NCBI RefSeq assembly: GCF_000591035.1
Contig: NC_022521.1
Location: 248,001-312,000, forward strand
Reading direction: 5' to 3'
Length of the DNA stretch: 64,000 nucleotides
DNA from: Aeropyrum camini SY1 = JCM 12091
GTDB lineage: Archaea; Thermoproteota; Thermoprotei_A; Sulfolobales; Acidilobaceae
The notes under the pieces are model-generated. The model was given only the letters and a program-made list of their open reading frames with translations. It was not told where the DNA came from and did no database searches. The translations under genes were made by a program, and so were the position numbers. Below, piece by piece: positions 1 through 8,487 of this stretch (within the stretch, counting starts at the first letter, position 1; every line of letters begins with the position of its first letter).

Positions 1-63
1 CTTGTTTATGTCAGGCGGGACGTCGACCATCCCTCTTATCCTTATAACCGCATAAAGAGGCAT
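1..63 (-). CDS. rpmD: Ribosomal protein uL30 (L30), N-terminal part
   Basis: This is the first 21 codons of the last spc-operon gene visible here; the rest lies beyond the window edge. Translation begins MPLYAVIRIRG and continues through a VDVPPDINK stretch, which matches the start of archaeal uL30, a protein of the large subunit. It follows rpsE by about 40 bases on the same strand, the usual archaeal order S5-L30. The ATG has a GGTGGAG Shine-Dalgarno motif directly upstream. Identification rests on a short stretch plus synteny. Confidence 0.85.
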   Translation of the reverse strand, partial: MPLYAVIRIRGMVDVPPDINK

Positions 64-102
64 CTCCACCACCCCGCGCCAGAACGAACATGAACCCGCT
101 CT

Positions 103-759
103 TCACAGCCTCAGCCTAGCCTCGGCCCAGTCAGCAGGGGTTACGAAGCGGTAAGTGTTCCTGAGAGCCAGGTAGGTGGCCCTCGCGAAGTTGTAGCTAG
201 TCCTTGTCTCCCCCTTGGTGAACGTCCAGACGTCGCTTATGCCCGCCAGCCTGAGGACTACCTTCGCGACGTCGCCTGCCACAAGGCCGGTGCCTTTGGG
301 GGCGGGCTTTAGGATTACTTCGACGCTGCCGCTCTTCCCCCTAACCGTGAAGGGGACGCTATGGGCCTCTCCGCATGTGCACTCCCAGCTCCCGCAGCCC
401 CTTCGAACAGGTATTATGTTGAGCTTAGCGTTCCTGATGGCCTTTTCAATGGCGAACCTAAACTGCCTCGCCTTACCCTTGCCTAGACCGACATAGCCGT
501 CCTTGTTGCCAACTACAACGACAGCCCTGAACCTGGTTATCCTGCCAGCGTCCGTCATCTTCTGAACTATACTCACGTCTATAACCTCGTGGTCGAGGCC
601 TTGTAGGAGGTAGTCCACTACCTCCGTCTCCAATATCGGCAGGTTCCTGCGGAAGATCTCATCTATACTCTTTATCCTACCCTCCTTAACTAGCCTGCCG
701 ACCCTGGTCCTAGGCTGCCAAGCCTCCAGTTCCGCCTGGTCGGCCTGCCTCTGCGACAC
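103..759 (-). CDS. rpsE: Ribosomal protein uS5 (S5)
   Basis: Small-subunit protein uS5, which in the family contacts the decoding region and helps translational fidelity. The protein has 218 residues. It has the archaeal N-terminal extension ([16 protein letters not shown]), the double-stranded-RNA-binding-like S5 N domain around residues 60-125 with [12 protein letters not shown], and the C-terminal domain with [15 protein letters not shown]. The [17 protein letters not shown] segment is typical of archaeal/eukaryotic S5. It lies between L18 and L30 in the standard order, on the minus strand of one long operon. Confidence 0.97.
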   Translation of the reverse strand: MSQRQADQAELEAWQPRTRVGRLVKEGRIKSIDEIFRRNLPILETEVVDYLLQGLDHEVIDVSIVQKMTDAGRITRFRAVVVVGNKDGYVGLGKGKARQFRFAIEKAIRNAKLNIIPVRRGCGSWECTCGEAHSVPFTVRGKSGSVEVILKPAPKGTGLVAGDVAKVVLRLAGISDVWTFTKGETRTSYNFARATYLALRNTYRFVTPADWAEARLRL

Positions 760-787
760 CTCGAACCCCCCACTCTAGGTTATAAGC

Positions 788-1432
788 TCAGGCTTTAACC
801 TCTACCTCCCCAGCCTCGGCGGCCGTCTTCTCTAGAACATGCTTATAGGTCTCTCCTATGGCTTTCCTCACCTCCTCGACATGGCTTGGCAGATCCTCTG
901 GGTTGAAGCCGCGGCTGAGGTATCTCGAGAACTGTCGCTGGTAGAGCTCGGCGTTCTCATCCTTCAGAGCGGCAGCCCACTGGGCTATATGCTCACACCT
1001 AACCCTATCCTCCCCGGGGAGTATCTCCTCGGAATGGGGTATCTCGACGCCAGCGTCCAGCGCCCCCTTGAGGGCTGCGAACACTCGCGACCCCTTCACA
1101 GGCTTGTGAAGACCGACATCCAGCACCGCCTCCCTGACACCTTTTTCAAGCGCCCTTAGACCAGCCAGGTATCCTGTGAGGTATGCCGCGCATGTGTTGT
1201 TCCCGTCTCCCTTCCAGCCAAACTTCTTGGCAAGCTCCCTGCTGTGGGCAGCAGCTATCACCCGGTCACCCTCTATCCTCGCCTCTAGGAATTGGACCCA
1301 AACATACTCGTTGGATATTCTCACAGCCATCCTGGGTTTTCCGGACTTGACAAGCCTGAACCTCCTGTAGTAGTTAGTCTTACCCTCCCTTCTTCTCCTA
1401 AGCGGCACCCTATACCTAGGCCCTCTGCCCAT
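788..1432 (-). CDS. rplR: Ribosomal protein uL18 (L18)
   Basis: Large-subunit protein that binds 5S rRNA together with uL5. The 214-residue product starts [20 protein letters not shown], the characteristic archaeal/eukaryotic L18/L5e start, and has the [14 protein letters not shown] and [22 protein letters not shown] motifs of the 5S-binding fold. It is longer than bacterial L18, as expected for Archaea. It lies 28 bases upstream of rpsE and 19 bases downstream of the L19e gene, so it is certainly cotranscribed with them. Confidence 0.97.
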   Translation of the reverse strand: MGRGPRYRVPLRRRREGKTNYYRRFRLVKSGKPRMAVRISNEYVWVQFLEARIEGDRVIAAAHSRELAKKFGWKGDGNNTCAAYLTGYLAGLRALEKGVREAVLDVGLHKPVKGSRVFAALKGALDAGVEIPHSEEILPGEDRVRCEHIAQWAAALKDENAELYQRQFSRYLSRGFNPEDLPSHVEEVRKAIGETYKHVLEKTAAEAGEVEVKA

Positions 1433-1451
1433 CCACAGCCACCTCCCTGTG

Positions 1452-1919
1452 CTACCTTATCTTCTCCTCCGGAACTATGCCCCTGTCGGCCATGTACCTC
1501 TTCAGGCTGGCGAGGTCTCTGAAAGTGCCTCCCTTGGCCAGCATGTAGAGCCTCCTGTAAGTCTTCCTGTCTATTACCTGCTTGTCCCTAAGGTACCTGA
1601 GGTACCTCCTTATCTTCCTGATCCTGTGCATCCACCTCTCCTTCGGATCCAGCCTGGCGGTGGCTACGCCCTTTCTCCTTCCCATGCCCCTTCTCCTTCC
1701 CTTCCTCCTCTGCATATGCCTGACCCTGCTAGCGTGGCCTGCATTGCCCTTCTCAGGGATGACCCTTATGACGCCCCTCTTTATCAGAGCCCGAACATCC
1801 GCCTTGGTCACCGCCCCCTCAATCTCCTCCCTGAGCTCCGGATCGGGGTTTATCCAGATTCTCGACTCCCCTACTCCCAGAATCTCGGCTGCGAGCCTCC
1901 TTTGGAACCTATAATCCAT
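1452..1919 (-). CDS. rpl19e: Ribosomal protein eL19 (L19e)
   Basis: Large-subunit protein found only in Archaea and eukaryotes. The 155-residue sequence has the diagnostic N-terminal [17 protein letters not shown], then a very basic middle ([16 protein letters not shown]) and the [17 protein letters not shown] helix. Positively charged residues dominate the centre, consistent with a long RNA-penetrating helix. It lies between L32e and L18, the usual archaeal spc-operon position. Confidence 0.97.
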   Translation of the reverse strand: MDYRFQRRLAAEILGVGESRIWINPDPELREEIEGAVTKADVRALIKRGVIRVIPEKGNAGHASRVRHMQRRKGRRRGMGRRKGVATARLDPKERWMHRIRKIRRYLRYLRDKQVIDRKTYRRLYMLAKGGTFRDLASLKRYMADRGIVPEEKIR

Positions 1920-1939
1920 GACAGTTCACCCTCCCAAAC

Positions 1940-2377
1940 CTAGTTGGCGACACGGAGCCCCTTCTCGAGGGCTGCCCTCTTGATCTCCTGCTTTTTACGT
2001 AGGCCCACGCCGGAGGCAATATACACTATATGCCTCTCCGGGCTGAGGCCCTCCAGCTCTTTGACGGAAGAGACAACAACAGGCTCGAGCCCGCTCGGGT
2101 GTAGCCCCCTTATGCTCCTCGGGGTCCTATAGCCCACCTTCACTATAGGCGGGTAGCCCTTGAGCTGGAGCCTCATCTTGTTATCGTTACCCTTAGGCTT
2201 CCTCCAGTAATCCCTCCTCTCAAACTTCCAGAACCTCCAGCTAAGGTAACGCAGGAACCTGCGTCTGCTCTTCGATGCTATAATCCTCTTAAGTCTCTCC
2301 CTCGCCCTCTTCGCGGACAACACACTCCTCCTCGCGGCCAACGCACCATCAAGGCTCTGCGGCTCTCCACCGCTCAT
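1940..2377 (-). CDS. rpl32e: Ribosomal protein eL32 (L32e)
   Basis: Large-subunit protein of Archaea and eukaryotes, 145 residues. The core RRFLRYLSWRFWKFERRDYWRKP followed by GNDNKMRLQLKGYPP and VGYRTPRSIRGLHPSG is diagnostic of eL32. The GTG/ATG start overlaps the stop of the upstream L6 gene by one base, indicating translational coupling. The C-terminal part carries the conserved basic GLRKKQEIKRAALEKGLRVAN tail. Confidence 0.96.
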   Translation of the reverse strand: MSGGEPQSLDGALAARRSVLSAKRARERLKRIIASKSRRRFLRYLSWRFWKFERRDYWRKPKGNDNKMRLQLKGYPPIVKVGYRTPRSIRGLHPSGLEPVVVSSVKELEGLSPERHIVYIASGVGLRKKQEIKRAALEKGLRVAN

Positions 2378-2925
2378 CAGGCAAGCACCTCCTTCTCGTA
2401 AATGTAGATGCCGTCCATAAACTTCCTCCTATCCTTATCCTTAACCTTCGTCGCCAGCTCTATATTAGCCGCCGTCTGGGCCACCTTCTCCACGTCAATC
2501 CCCTCAACTATAACGTCGCTACCCTTAACCTCCACCTTCACTCCAGGCATTATCTTGGCTATCCTCAGCCCCTTCTCTCCCAGGAAGTTTGAAATTATGA
2601 ACTTGTCGCCATCCACCTTAACATTTATCGGGAAGTGGCTGTACATTATCTTAAGCTTGTAGCGGAAGCCGCCCTGCACACCCTTTATCATATTCCTTAT
2701 GTGCCCCGCTATAGCGCCTACGAGAGCCCTCTGCCTAGCCCTGGCGAAGAAGCTCTCGACAACGACAGCATTACCCTCCAGCCTTATGAGCACTCCCCTG
2801 GCATGGCTGAAGTCACGCTCGACCTCACCCTTCGGGCCTGATACCCTGACCCTCATACCCTCTACAGATACTGTTACGCCCTCAGGCACGTCAACTCTCT
2901 CCATAACATGCACGTCCTTAGCCAT
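2377..2925 (-). CDS. rplF: Ribosomal protein uL6 (L6)
   Basis: Large-subunit protein near the sarcin-ricin loop, 182 residues. It consists of two similar L6 domains. The N-terminal domain has the VDVPEGVTVSVEGMRVRVSGPKGEVERDF repeat unit, and the C-terminal one has PINVKVDGDKFIISNFLGEKGLR and VEVKGSDVIVEG. The length is normal for archaeal L6. It is separated from the upstream S8 gene by about 100 bases, the largest gap inside this ribosomal operon; no further gene is seen in that gap. Confidence 0.97.
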   Translation of the reverse strand: MAKDVHVMERVDVPEGVTVSVEGMRVRVSGPKGEVERDFSHARGVLIRLEGNAVVVESFFARARQRALVGAIAGHIRNMIKGVQGGFRYKLKIMYSHFPINVKVDGDKFIISNFLGEKGLRIAKIMPGVKVEVKGSDVIVEGIDVEKVAQTAANIELATKVKDKDRRKFMDGIYIYEKEVLA

Positions 2926-3026
2926 ACTCCTATACCCCCAACCCCTCTGTGGGTTGAGTAGCCACGAGCTAATATAGTGTGCGGAAGGAGGCGGCGCGTG
3001 AGTAACACAAGAAGAGGAGAGAGGGT

Positions 3027-3428
3027 TCAGTAGACGTAGGCTATCACTATTCCTCCTATCTTCCTCTTCAGAGCCTCTCTATGCGTCATGATGCCCTGGG
3101 GCGTCGATAGTATGAGGAGGCCCACGTCCCTGCTGGCGAGGTATTTCCTAAGGTGCTCAGGCATCTTTGCTAGCTCCCTGTAGCTAACTGGCGTCCTAGG
3201 CTTCACAACCCCTATATCGTTAATCCTCCCCAGCAGCTTGACCCTGAACTTGCCCCATCTGCCGTCGTCTATGTATTCGAACCCTGCTATATAGCCCTCC
3301 TTCTCCAGTATCCTGAGCACGTTGGCTATTAGCTTACTCGAAGGCATAATTATAGCCTCGCCTTTACCCCTCATCTCAGCGTTCTTTATAGCGGCCATAG
3401 CGTTGGCAAGGGTGTCAAGCATAACCAT
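3027..3428 (-). CDS. rpsH: Ribosomal protein uS8 (S8)
   Basis: Small-subunit protein that binds helix 21 of 16S rRNA and nucleates central-domain assembly. The 133 residues start with LDTLANAMAAIKNAEMRGK and end with STPQGIMTHREALKRKIGGIVIAYVY, both classic uS8 signatures; the latter includes the conserved STS/STPxGxM loop. A strong GGAGGTGG motif lies just upstream of the ATG. It follows the zinc-type S14 gene in the standard order. Confidence 0.97.
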   Translation of the reverse strand: MVMLDTLANAMAAIKNAEMRGKGEAIIMPSSKLIANVLRILEKEGYIAGFEYIDDGRWGKFRVKLLGRINDIGVVKPRTPVSYRELAKMPEHLRKYLASRDVGLLILSTPQGIMTHREALKRKIGGIVIAYVY

Positions 3429-3443
3429 GGCATTCCACCTCCA

Positions 3444-3608
3444 CTACCTGTTCTTTCTGAACCCCAGCGTTGGAGCTATCTCTCTGAAGCACTGGCGGCA
3501 TAGGTAGAGGCCGTATTTCTGTATAACCGCATCCCTGGTCCCACACCTCTGGCACCTCTGGGCCCCGCGCCCCATCCTCTTGGGCTTTGGAGGCCTTATC
3601 TTAGCCAC
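3444..3608 (-). CDS. rpsN: Ribosomal protein uS14 (S14), zinc-binding type
   Basis: A 54-residue small-subunit protein read directly from the minus strand. It begins at a GTG ([19 protein letters not shown]) and ends GFRKNR. Two Cys pairs, C19-x2-C22 and C37-x2-C40, form the zinc knuckle of the zinc-type (C+) S14 used by Archaea. It lies between L5 and S8, as expected, with 20 bases or fewer to each neighbour. Alternatives are unlikely because size, zinc motif and synteny agree. Confidence 0.95.
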   Translation of the reverse strand: MAKIRPPKPKRMGRGAQRCQRCGTRDAVIQKYGLYLCRQCFREIAPTLGFRKNR

Positions 3609-3627
3609 AGCACTCCACCCCCAAAGC

Positions 3628-4212
3628 TTAGATGAAGGTGACGCCGAATAGCTGGTTGAGCAGCACCATAGTCTCCTCCCTCGTCACCCTGTGCCTCCTC
3701 GGTATATGGCCTCTCCTCTGACGCCTCCTCTCCACTATCCTATGGCCTGGCCTCTGCACTGTTATCGCTACGTCCATGCCTAGTATACCCACTCTAGGGT
3801 CGTACTTGACACCCGGTATTAGAATGTGCTCCTCAATCCCGAAGGAGACGTTCCCGTGCTCGTCTATACTACTAGCCTTTATCCTATGGCCTACAGCCTC
3901 CAACGCTCTCTTGAGGAAGTTTAACGCCTTCTCCCCTCGTAGAGTGACCATGACCGCAATGTTCTCGCCCTTCCTGACGCCGAACGCCCTAATAGTCCTT
4001 TTCGCCTTGCGGAAGACCGGCTTCTGGCCCGTCAGCTCCTCAAGGACCTCGGCCGCCCTCTGAAGCCTCTCCCCGCTTTGGCCAATGCTTATGTTAACAG
4101 TAACCTTCACAATCCTGGGTCTCCTCATAGGTCTGCTCTTCCACTCCTCGAGAATCTCGCTAACCCTCTCGGGAGGGATTGGCAGAGCCTGTGCCCTGGC
4201 ACTCACTTCCAC
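3628..4212 (-). CDS. rplE: Ribosomal protein uL5 (L5)
   Basis: Large-subunit protein that binds 5S rRNA and the P-site tRNA. The 194-residue product contains the uL5 landmarks [43 protein letters not shown] and the C-terminal [15 protein letters not shown]. There is an archaeal-type N-terminal extension of about 30 residues. A GTG start preceded by GGAGGGTG overlaps the 3' end of the S4e gene by 10 bases, implying coupled translation. Confidence 0.97.
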   Translation of the reverse strand: MEVSARAQALPIPPERVSEILEEWKSRPMRRPRIVKVTVNISIGQSGERLQRAAEVLEELTGQKPVFRKAKRTIRAFGVRKGENIAVMVTLRGEKALNFLKRALEAVGHRIKASSIDEHGNVSFGIEEHILIPGVKYDPRVGILGMDVAITVQRPGHRIVERRRQRRGHIPRRHRVTREETMVLLNQLFGVTFI

Positions 4213-4964
4213 GCACCCTCCGGTAGCGATATTACGGGCTTGTCGAGGCCTATAACGAAGACGTAGTCCAGGGAGGTCTGGAAGAGGTTGCCGCTAGCAT
4301 CCTCTAGAGTGACCAGAGTCCTCTTTCTTCCCCACCCCTTCTGCACACTCTTAACCACGCCTACGCGGCCGACGTTGCGGCCTCCGACTATTATTGCTAT
4401 AGCTCCCTCACTGAATTTGACGTGGCTCTTTATATCCTGGCCGGGCACGGTTATAAGGAGGGTGTCCATAGTACTGTAGACATCCTCCTCCGGGTTCCTC
4501 GGATCCTTAACCCTCAACAGTATATTCCGGCCATCGTGAAGGTTGAGCTGTATATGGCCTCCCCTGACTGTCGTCTTATTCTCGATCCTAACGGGCTTCA
4601 GGCCAGCCTCCTCCCTAGGGATGGGGTGTAGCTTGAAGAACTTGACGGGGTATGGGAGCATCCTGAAAGCCTCTCCAGTGTCAACAACCTCTACAACGTC
4701 CATGAACCCGACGGGAAACTTGTAGTCCTTCCTAACTACACCGTCAACCCTGAAGTGGCCCTCTGAGATAAGCTTTCTCGCCTCCCTCGCAGTCTGGGCG
4801 TAGCCCAGGACGTTCCTAACAATCAGGAGCAGGGGCAGGCTCTTCTCGGCGGGGTGTGGGCCCGGCCTCGGTTTTACAACCCACTTATACTCCTTACGAA
4901 GTATAGGCCAGAACCTGGGCGCCGCTAGGGCTTTGAGCCTCCTCTGCCCACCCATCCTAGCCAT
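4203..4964 (-). CDS. rps4e: Ribosomal protein eS4 (S4e)
   Basis: Small-subunit protein of Archaea and eukaryotes. It has an N-terminal S4-like RNA-binding segment (YAQTAREARKLISEGHFRVDG), the central RPS4 domain and a C-terminal KOW motif (IIVGGRNVGRVGVVKSVQKGWG). I place the start at the ATG at 4964 (MARMGGQRRLK) because it aligns with the family and has GGGGTG about 10 bases upstream. An in-frame GTG four codons earlier (4976) is possible. It lies between L24 and L5, the normal order. Confidence 0.96.
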   Translation of the reverse strand: MARMGGQRRLKALAAPRFWPILRKEYKWVVKPRPGPHPAEKSLPLLLIVRNVLGYAQTAREARKLISEGHFRVDGVVRKDYKFPVGFMDVVEVVDTGEAFRMLPYPVKFFKLHPIPREEAGLKPVRIENKTTVRGGHIQLNLHDGRNILLRVKDPRNPEEDVYSTMDTLLITVPGQDIKSHVKFSEGAIAIIVGGRNVGRVGVVKSVQKGWGRKRTLVTLEDASGNLFQTSLDYVFVIGLDKPVISLPEGAWK

Positions 4965-5007
4965 TCTCCACAACACCCCAGCACTCTACTGCTCAGAATC
5001 CAGGCTA

Positions 5008-5415
5008 TTATTCTGAGGCCTCTCCTCCCCCTCTACCCTTCGCTCTCCTCTCGATTATCCTCTTCCTATACTCGTCGCTAAGGTCAAGCTCAATTATCAT
5101 AACGTTCGACGGGTGGATGGGCCTGAAGACTGGAGTGCCGTCAGCCTTAGTCACCGTCACGCCGTCTATGTAGATCCTCAGCCTCCTCAGATCGACCTTA
5201 ACAACCTTACCCTCGTGGCCCTTGAAATCGCCCCTCAATATCCTAACCTTATCCCCCTTTCTGACCGGGAGACTCCTAACACCGTACTTCTCCCTCAGCT
5301 CCGGGCTCAGCGTTGCGGAGACTAGCTTCTGCCTGGCGTGGAGGGGCGCCCTGTAGAGCGCCCTCCTCTGCTTCCTAGGTTGCCTGCTCTTGGTGAGCAC
5401 GGGCACGGCCAGCAC
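5008..5415 (-). CDS. rplX: Ribosomal protein uL24 (L24)
   Basis: Large-subunit assembly initiator, 135 residues. The start of the conserved region, [21 protein letters not shown], and the KOW motif [24 protein letters not shown] identify archaeal uL24. The later [14 protein letters not shown] segment also matches. The stop of L14 is only seven bases upstream of the start, so the two genes are tightly coupled. Confidence 0.97.
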   Translation of the reverse strand: MLAVPVLTKSRQPRKQRRALYRAPLHARQKLVSATLSPELREKYGVRSLPVRKGDKVRILRGDFKGHEGKVVKVDLRRLRIYIDGVTVTKADGTPVFRPIHPSNVMIIELDLSDEYRKRIIERRAKGRGGGEASE

Positions 5416-5421
5416 CCCCGG

Positions 5422-5844
5422 CTATATTATCATTGTAGCTATCTTAGCCACCCTAGGCCACCTCTCAGCGGCCTCCCTTGCTATGGGACCTCTAACCTCG
5501 CTACCCCTCGGAGTCCCGTCCGGGTTGACTATCACAACCGCGTTGTCTTCGAATGAAACCCAGGTGCCGTCGGGCCTCCTGAAGGGCCTCCTCTGCCTTA
5601 CGACCACTGCGTATACAACCTGCCGTCTCATCTGGGGAGTCCCCTTCTTCACGCTCACAACAACCAGGTCGCCTACTCCGGCGGAAGGCAGCCTCCTAAG
5701 CCTCGTTTTCACCTGGGGCACGCTTATTATCATAACCTCCTTGGCCCCGCTGTTGTCGGCAACCGGCACGTAGCTCCCTACCTGGAGCCCGGGGTTTACC
5801 CCGTAGCGTGAGACTACTACCCCATACTTCTTCTTCTTAGCCAC
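5422..5844 (-). CDS. rplN: Ribosomal protein uL14 (L14)
   Basis: Large-subunit protein at the subunit interface, forming intersubunit bridges. The 140 residues include [46 protein letters not shown] and a C-terminal [23 protein letters not shown], all hallmark uL14 segments. The N terminus (MAKKKKYG) has a short archaeal extension. It lies between S17 and L24 in standard order. Confidence 0.97.
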   Translation of the reverse strand: MAKKKKYGVVVSRYGVNPGLQVGSYVPVADNSGAKEVMIISVPQVKTRLRRLPSAGVGDLVVVSVKKGTPQMRRQVVYAVVVRQRRPFRRPDGTWVSFEDNAVVIVNPDGTPRGSEVRGPIAREAAERWPRVAKIATMII

Positions 5845-5858
5845 TCCCTACGCACCCC

Positions 5859-6221
5859 CTACCTCCTCTTGACTCCGAGGACGGTGAACTTGACCGTCTT
5901 GGATATCGGCCTAGTCTCCCCAATAACAACTAAGTCTCCCTCCCTAACGCTTATACAGTCAGGCAGATGGGCGTGTATCTTCTTGCTCCTCCGCTCGTAC
6001 CTCTTATACTTCTTGTCGTAGTAGAGGTATTCGTGCTGCACTACTACCATCCTCCTAGCCCTAGCCTTAGCCACAACCCCCTCCAGGAGCACTCCCCTGA
6101 CCCTAAGAGCGCCATGCCAAGGGCAATTTGGGTCGCTACACACCCTCTCAGGGGGGCTAACGCCAGGTATCTTCAGGTTTTTAACCTGCTTGAACTTCGG
6201 CACCGCCGGGACACCCTCCAC
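5859..6221 (-). CDS. rpsQ: Ribosomal protein uS17 (S17)
   Basis: Small-subunit OB-fold protein, 120 residues. It carries the archaeal/eukaryotic N-terminal segment with CSDPNCPWHG and the core RMVVVQHEYLYYDKKYKRYERRSKKIHAHLP, then GDLVVIGETRPISKTVKFTVLG. The first ten or so residues (MEGVPAVPKF) read through the 3' end of the upstream RNase P protein gene, giving a 49-base overlap. A later in-frame start would shorten the overlap, but conserved sequence begins near residue 10. Confidence 0.96.
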   Translation of the reverse strand: MEGVPAVPKFKQVKNLKIPGVSPPERVCSDPNCPWHGALRVRGVLLEGVVAKARARRMVVVQHEYLYYDKKYKRYERRSKKIHAHLPDCISVREGDLVVIGETRPISKTVKFTVLGVKRR

Positions 6222-6499
6222 CTGTACTCCTTAACCCTCTCCAGGGGATTCCCGATTAACACTGTGCCAGATATCCTAATATACTCACCGCCCGGGGACT
6301 CCACCTCGAGCACCGCCAGATCCTTGAGAACAGTGACTATCCCCCGAGGGGTTAGTATCCTGAGGGACCTGCTCCCCTCAACTACGACCCTCCCCTCGAG
6401 ACCCTCGAGGGAGGGGTCGCTGTGGGAGAGTATCCTGACGCGCAGGCCGGTGAGGAGGGGTGGTGTTTTGGGGCGCCTAGGCCTTCTCTTCCCCTGCAC
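6173..6499 (-). CDS. rnp1: RNase P protein component 1 (Rpp29/Pop4)
   Basis: Protein subunit of archaeal RNase P, which removes 5' leaders from pre-tRNAs. The 108-residue sequence carries the Sm-like Rpp29 core: GLEGRVVVEGSRSLRILTPRGIVTVLKDLAVLEVE. In many Archaea this gene sits between L29 and S17, exactly as here. It overlaps L29 by 23 bases upstream and S17 by 49 bases downstream, so all three are translated from nested frames. This physically links tRNA maturation with ribosome synthesis. Confidence 0.92.
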   Translation of the reverse strand: MQGKRRPRRPKTPPLLTGLRVRILSHSDPSLEGLEGRVVVEGSRSLRILTPRGIVTVLKDLAVLEVESPGGEYIRISGTVLIGNPLERVKEYRWRVSRRCRSSSRLKT

Positions 6500-6695
6500 G
6501 CTTCTCCCTCAAAACAGTTAGTATACGGGCCACATTCCTCCTTGTCTCCCTCAGCTCGCCAGGGTTCTCCAGTAGACCCACCTTGGCCTTATACCTCAGC
6601 CCCATGAGCTTTATCCTCAGCTCCCTGAGAGTCTTCTCGAGCTCCTCAATGCTCATGCCCCTAAGCTCCTTAGTCTTTATCCTAAACTTGCCCAC
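6477..6695 (-). CDS. rpmC: Ribosomal protein uL29 (L29)
   Basis: Small helical large-subunit protein at the exit-tunnel mouth, 72 residues. The sequence KTKELRGMSIEELEKTLRELRIKLMGLR and the ETRRNVARILTVLREKR end are typical of the two-helix L29 hairpin. It lies 23 bases after S3 and overlaps the RNase P protein gene by 23 bases. Confidence 0.95.
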   Translation of the reverse strand: MGKFRIKTKELRGMSIEELEKTLRELRIKLMGLRYKAKVGLLENPGELRETRRNVARILTVLREKRAGEEKA

Positions 6696-6718
6696 TCCGA
6701 ATCACCCCCTTCCAGGCT

Positions 6719-7447
6719 CTATGCCTCCTCCTGCTCCTCGCCGGGCCTGGCTGGCTCCATATGCTCTGAAAGCCCTCTAGCCGTCTCCTCCTGCAGGCCG
6801 AGGGCCTCAATCTCGGAGCGTATACTCTCTATAACCTCCTTAACCTCCTCCTCACTCTTTATCCTCACGTAGTCCCCTGGCTTGCCAGGCTTCACTATTA
6901 TCACGTCAACGCCTATAACGCCCTTCGGCAGGCGTGCGTAGGCGGAGGCTCTGTCGACGAGTTCGTCAACCTTGTGACCGCTCTTGTAGACCTTGCCCGC
7001 CTTAAACTTCTCGAACCTCGCCCTCTCGCTGGTTAGCTTACCGCTTATGGTTATCTCGACGCCGAGGGCGCCGTTCGACATTATCCTGTTGAGGGCTGCG
7101 AAGGCGACCCTCCTGAAGTGTATACCCCTCTCTATGGATCTAGCTATCCTGAAAGCCTGGACCCTGGCGTCCAGCATGGGGTTTTCGGGCTGCTCGACCC
7201 TGATCCTCGGGTTGGGCAGGCCGAAGACCGTCTGGAACACCTCCTGGAGCCTCCTGATGGTCGCCCCCCGCCTCCCTATTATCAGGGCTGGCCTCTCCGC
7301 CCATATCGTGATGTTCGTCCCCAGGCTCGTCTGGACAACCTTTACTCTGCTGTAGCCCGCCTCGTAGAAGTTCTGCGCCAGCCACTCGTCTATCTTAGTC
7401 CTGAGGAGGCCCTGGTTTAGGAAGTGCCTAACAACCTTTGTCGGCAC
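6719..7447 (-). CDS. rpsC: Ribosomal protein uS3 (S3)
   Basis: Small-subunit protein at the mRNA entry channel, 242 residues. An N-terminal KH type-2 domain contains PALIIGRRGATIRRLQEVFQ, and the C-terminal S3 domain contains RMSNGALGVEITISGKLTSERARFEKF-type sequence and PKGVIGVDVIIVKPG. An acidic, Glu-rich tail of about 40 residues follows, common in Archaea. The start is a GTG with GGAGGTG upstream; the gene begins four bases after the L22 stop. Confidence 0.97.
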   Translation of the reverse strand: MPTKVVRHFLNQGLLRTKIDEWLAQNFYEAGYSRVKVVQTSLGTNITIWAERPALIIGRRGATIRRLQEVFQTVFGLPNPRIRVEQPENPMLDARVQAFRIARSIERGIHFRRVAFAALNRIMSNGALGVEITISGKLTSERARFEKFKAGKVYKSGHKVDELVDRASAYARLPKGVIGVDVIIVKPGKPGDYVRIKSEEEVKEVIESIRSEIEALGLQEETARGLSEHMEPARPGEEQEEA

Positions 7448-7451
7448 CGCT

Positions 7452-7922
7452 TTACACCTCCCTAACCACGATCTCTATATGGCTGTGAACCCTGTTCCGG
7501 GGAGTCGCCCTCCCCCAGGCGCGGGGCATCCATCTCTTGAGGGTTATCCCCTTGTGAGCCGCTACATGTATGATCTTGAGCCTCTCGATATCGAGGTTCT
7601 TGTTGGCGGCGTTAGCCTCGACGTTGTCCAGCAGCTTCAGCATGTACCTGGCGGCCTTCACGGGGTACCGGCCCACGGGCCAGCCCCACTTGTCCGCCAT
7701 CCCCCTCCTGTGAGCCTGCTTGCCGTGGGCCCTCCTGAAGGGCACAGCCTCCCTCTTCTCGACAACAGCCTTTAGGTAGCGCCTCGCCTCACCCAGCGTC
7801 ATGCCTCTTATCGCCCCCGCGACCTCTGCCATAACCTTAGGGTGAACCGGCACGTTCCTCAAAACAGCCTTCGCAACTTCAGACTCGTCCCTCAGCTTAA
7901 CGCTGTAGCCCCACCTAGGCAC
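7452..7922 (-). CDS. rplV: Ribosomal protein uL22 (L22)
   Basis: Large-subunit protein lining the nascent-peptide tunnel, 156 residues. It has the archaeal start PRWGYSVKLRDESEVAKAVLRNVPVHPK, the KPRRxxHGKQAHRRG-like region VPFRRAHGKQAHRRGMADKWGWPVGRYPVKAARYML and the tunnel-loop segment ITLKRWMPRAWGRATPRNRVHSHIEIVV. It lies between S19 and S3, standard order. Confidence 0.97.
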   Translation of the reverse strand: MPRWGYSVKLRDESEVAKAVLRNVPVHPKVMAEVAGAIRGMTLGEARRYLKAVVEKREAVPFRRAHGKQAHRRGMADKWGWPVGRYPVKAARYMLKLLDNVEANAANKNLDIERLKIIHVAAHKGITLKRWMPRAWGRATPRNRVHSHIEIVVREV

Positions 7923-7947
7923 GGCTCATAGCACCCCCGCTTCACCG

Positions 7948-8382
7948 CTACTTGCTGGCCACGTGTAGGCTGCTCCTCGTGGCCTTCAGACCCGGCTCTC
8001 CGTGCTGGACTATCCTCGTTGTCGGGCTGAACTCTCCCAGGTAGTGGCCTATCATCTCCGGCACTATCTTAACTGGTATGAACTCCTTGCCGTTGTACAC
8101 CGCTATGGTTAGGCCCACCATCTCCGGCAGTATGATCATGTCTCTTACATGGGTCCTTATAACCGGGGGCCTCTTAAGACGGCCCTCCTCAATCCTCCTC
8201 CTAATCTTCCTAACCTTCAGCAGCAGCTTCTGCTGTGCTGGTGTTAAGCCCCTCAGCAGGCTGCGCCTCTGCCTAGCCGGGAAGAGGCGAGCCAGCTCCT
8301 CAATATCCATCTTCAACAGCTCCTCAAGCGTCCTCCCCCTGTACCTGAACTTCCTCCACTCTGGCCGCATCTCAAACGCCAA
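7948..8382 (-). CDS. rpsS: Ribosomal protein uS19 (S19)
   Basis: Small-subunit head protein of about 144 residues. The conserved region runs from [23 protein letters not shown] to the C-terminal signature [22 protein letters not shown] choose the TTG at 8382: it has a GGGGGG motif six bases upstream and lies about 15 bases inside the start predicted from a TATA-like element at 8417-8428. An in-frame GTG at 8439 would add 19 residues that do not look conserved. It is the first ribosomal gene of the visible operon; L2, L23, L4 and L3 are not upstream here. Confidence 0.95.
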   Translation of the reverse strand: MAFEMRPEWRKFRYRGRTLEELLKMDIEELARLFPARQRRSLLRGLTPAQQKLLLKVRKIRRRIEEGRLKRPPVIRTHVRDMIILPEMVGLTIAVYNGKEFIPVKIVPEMIGHYLGEFSPTTRIVQHGEPGLKATRSSLHVASK

Positions 8383-8416
8383 TACACTACCCCCCGAAGG
8401 GCTAACTAGACTCCAC

Positions 8417-8460
8417 CCTATTAAACCCCACTCTACCACCGCGCCCTATAATCCTAAAAT
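8417..8460 (-). promoter_or_regulatory. Probable promoter of the ribosomal operon
   Basis: On the minus strand two AT-rich archaeal TATA-like elements stand out in GC-rich surroundings: GGTTTAATAG (8417-8428) and TATTTTAGG (8452-8460). The first would place transcription start close to the TTG of S19 at 8382. The next gene upstream (VWA protein) ends at 8488 on the same strand, so read-through is also possible. Confidence 0.4.
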
Positions 8461-8487
8461 ACCTAGGCTAGGGGGCGCGGGCGGCCT

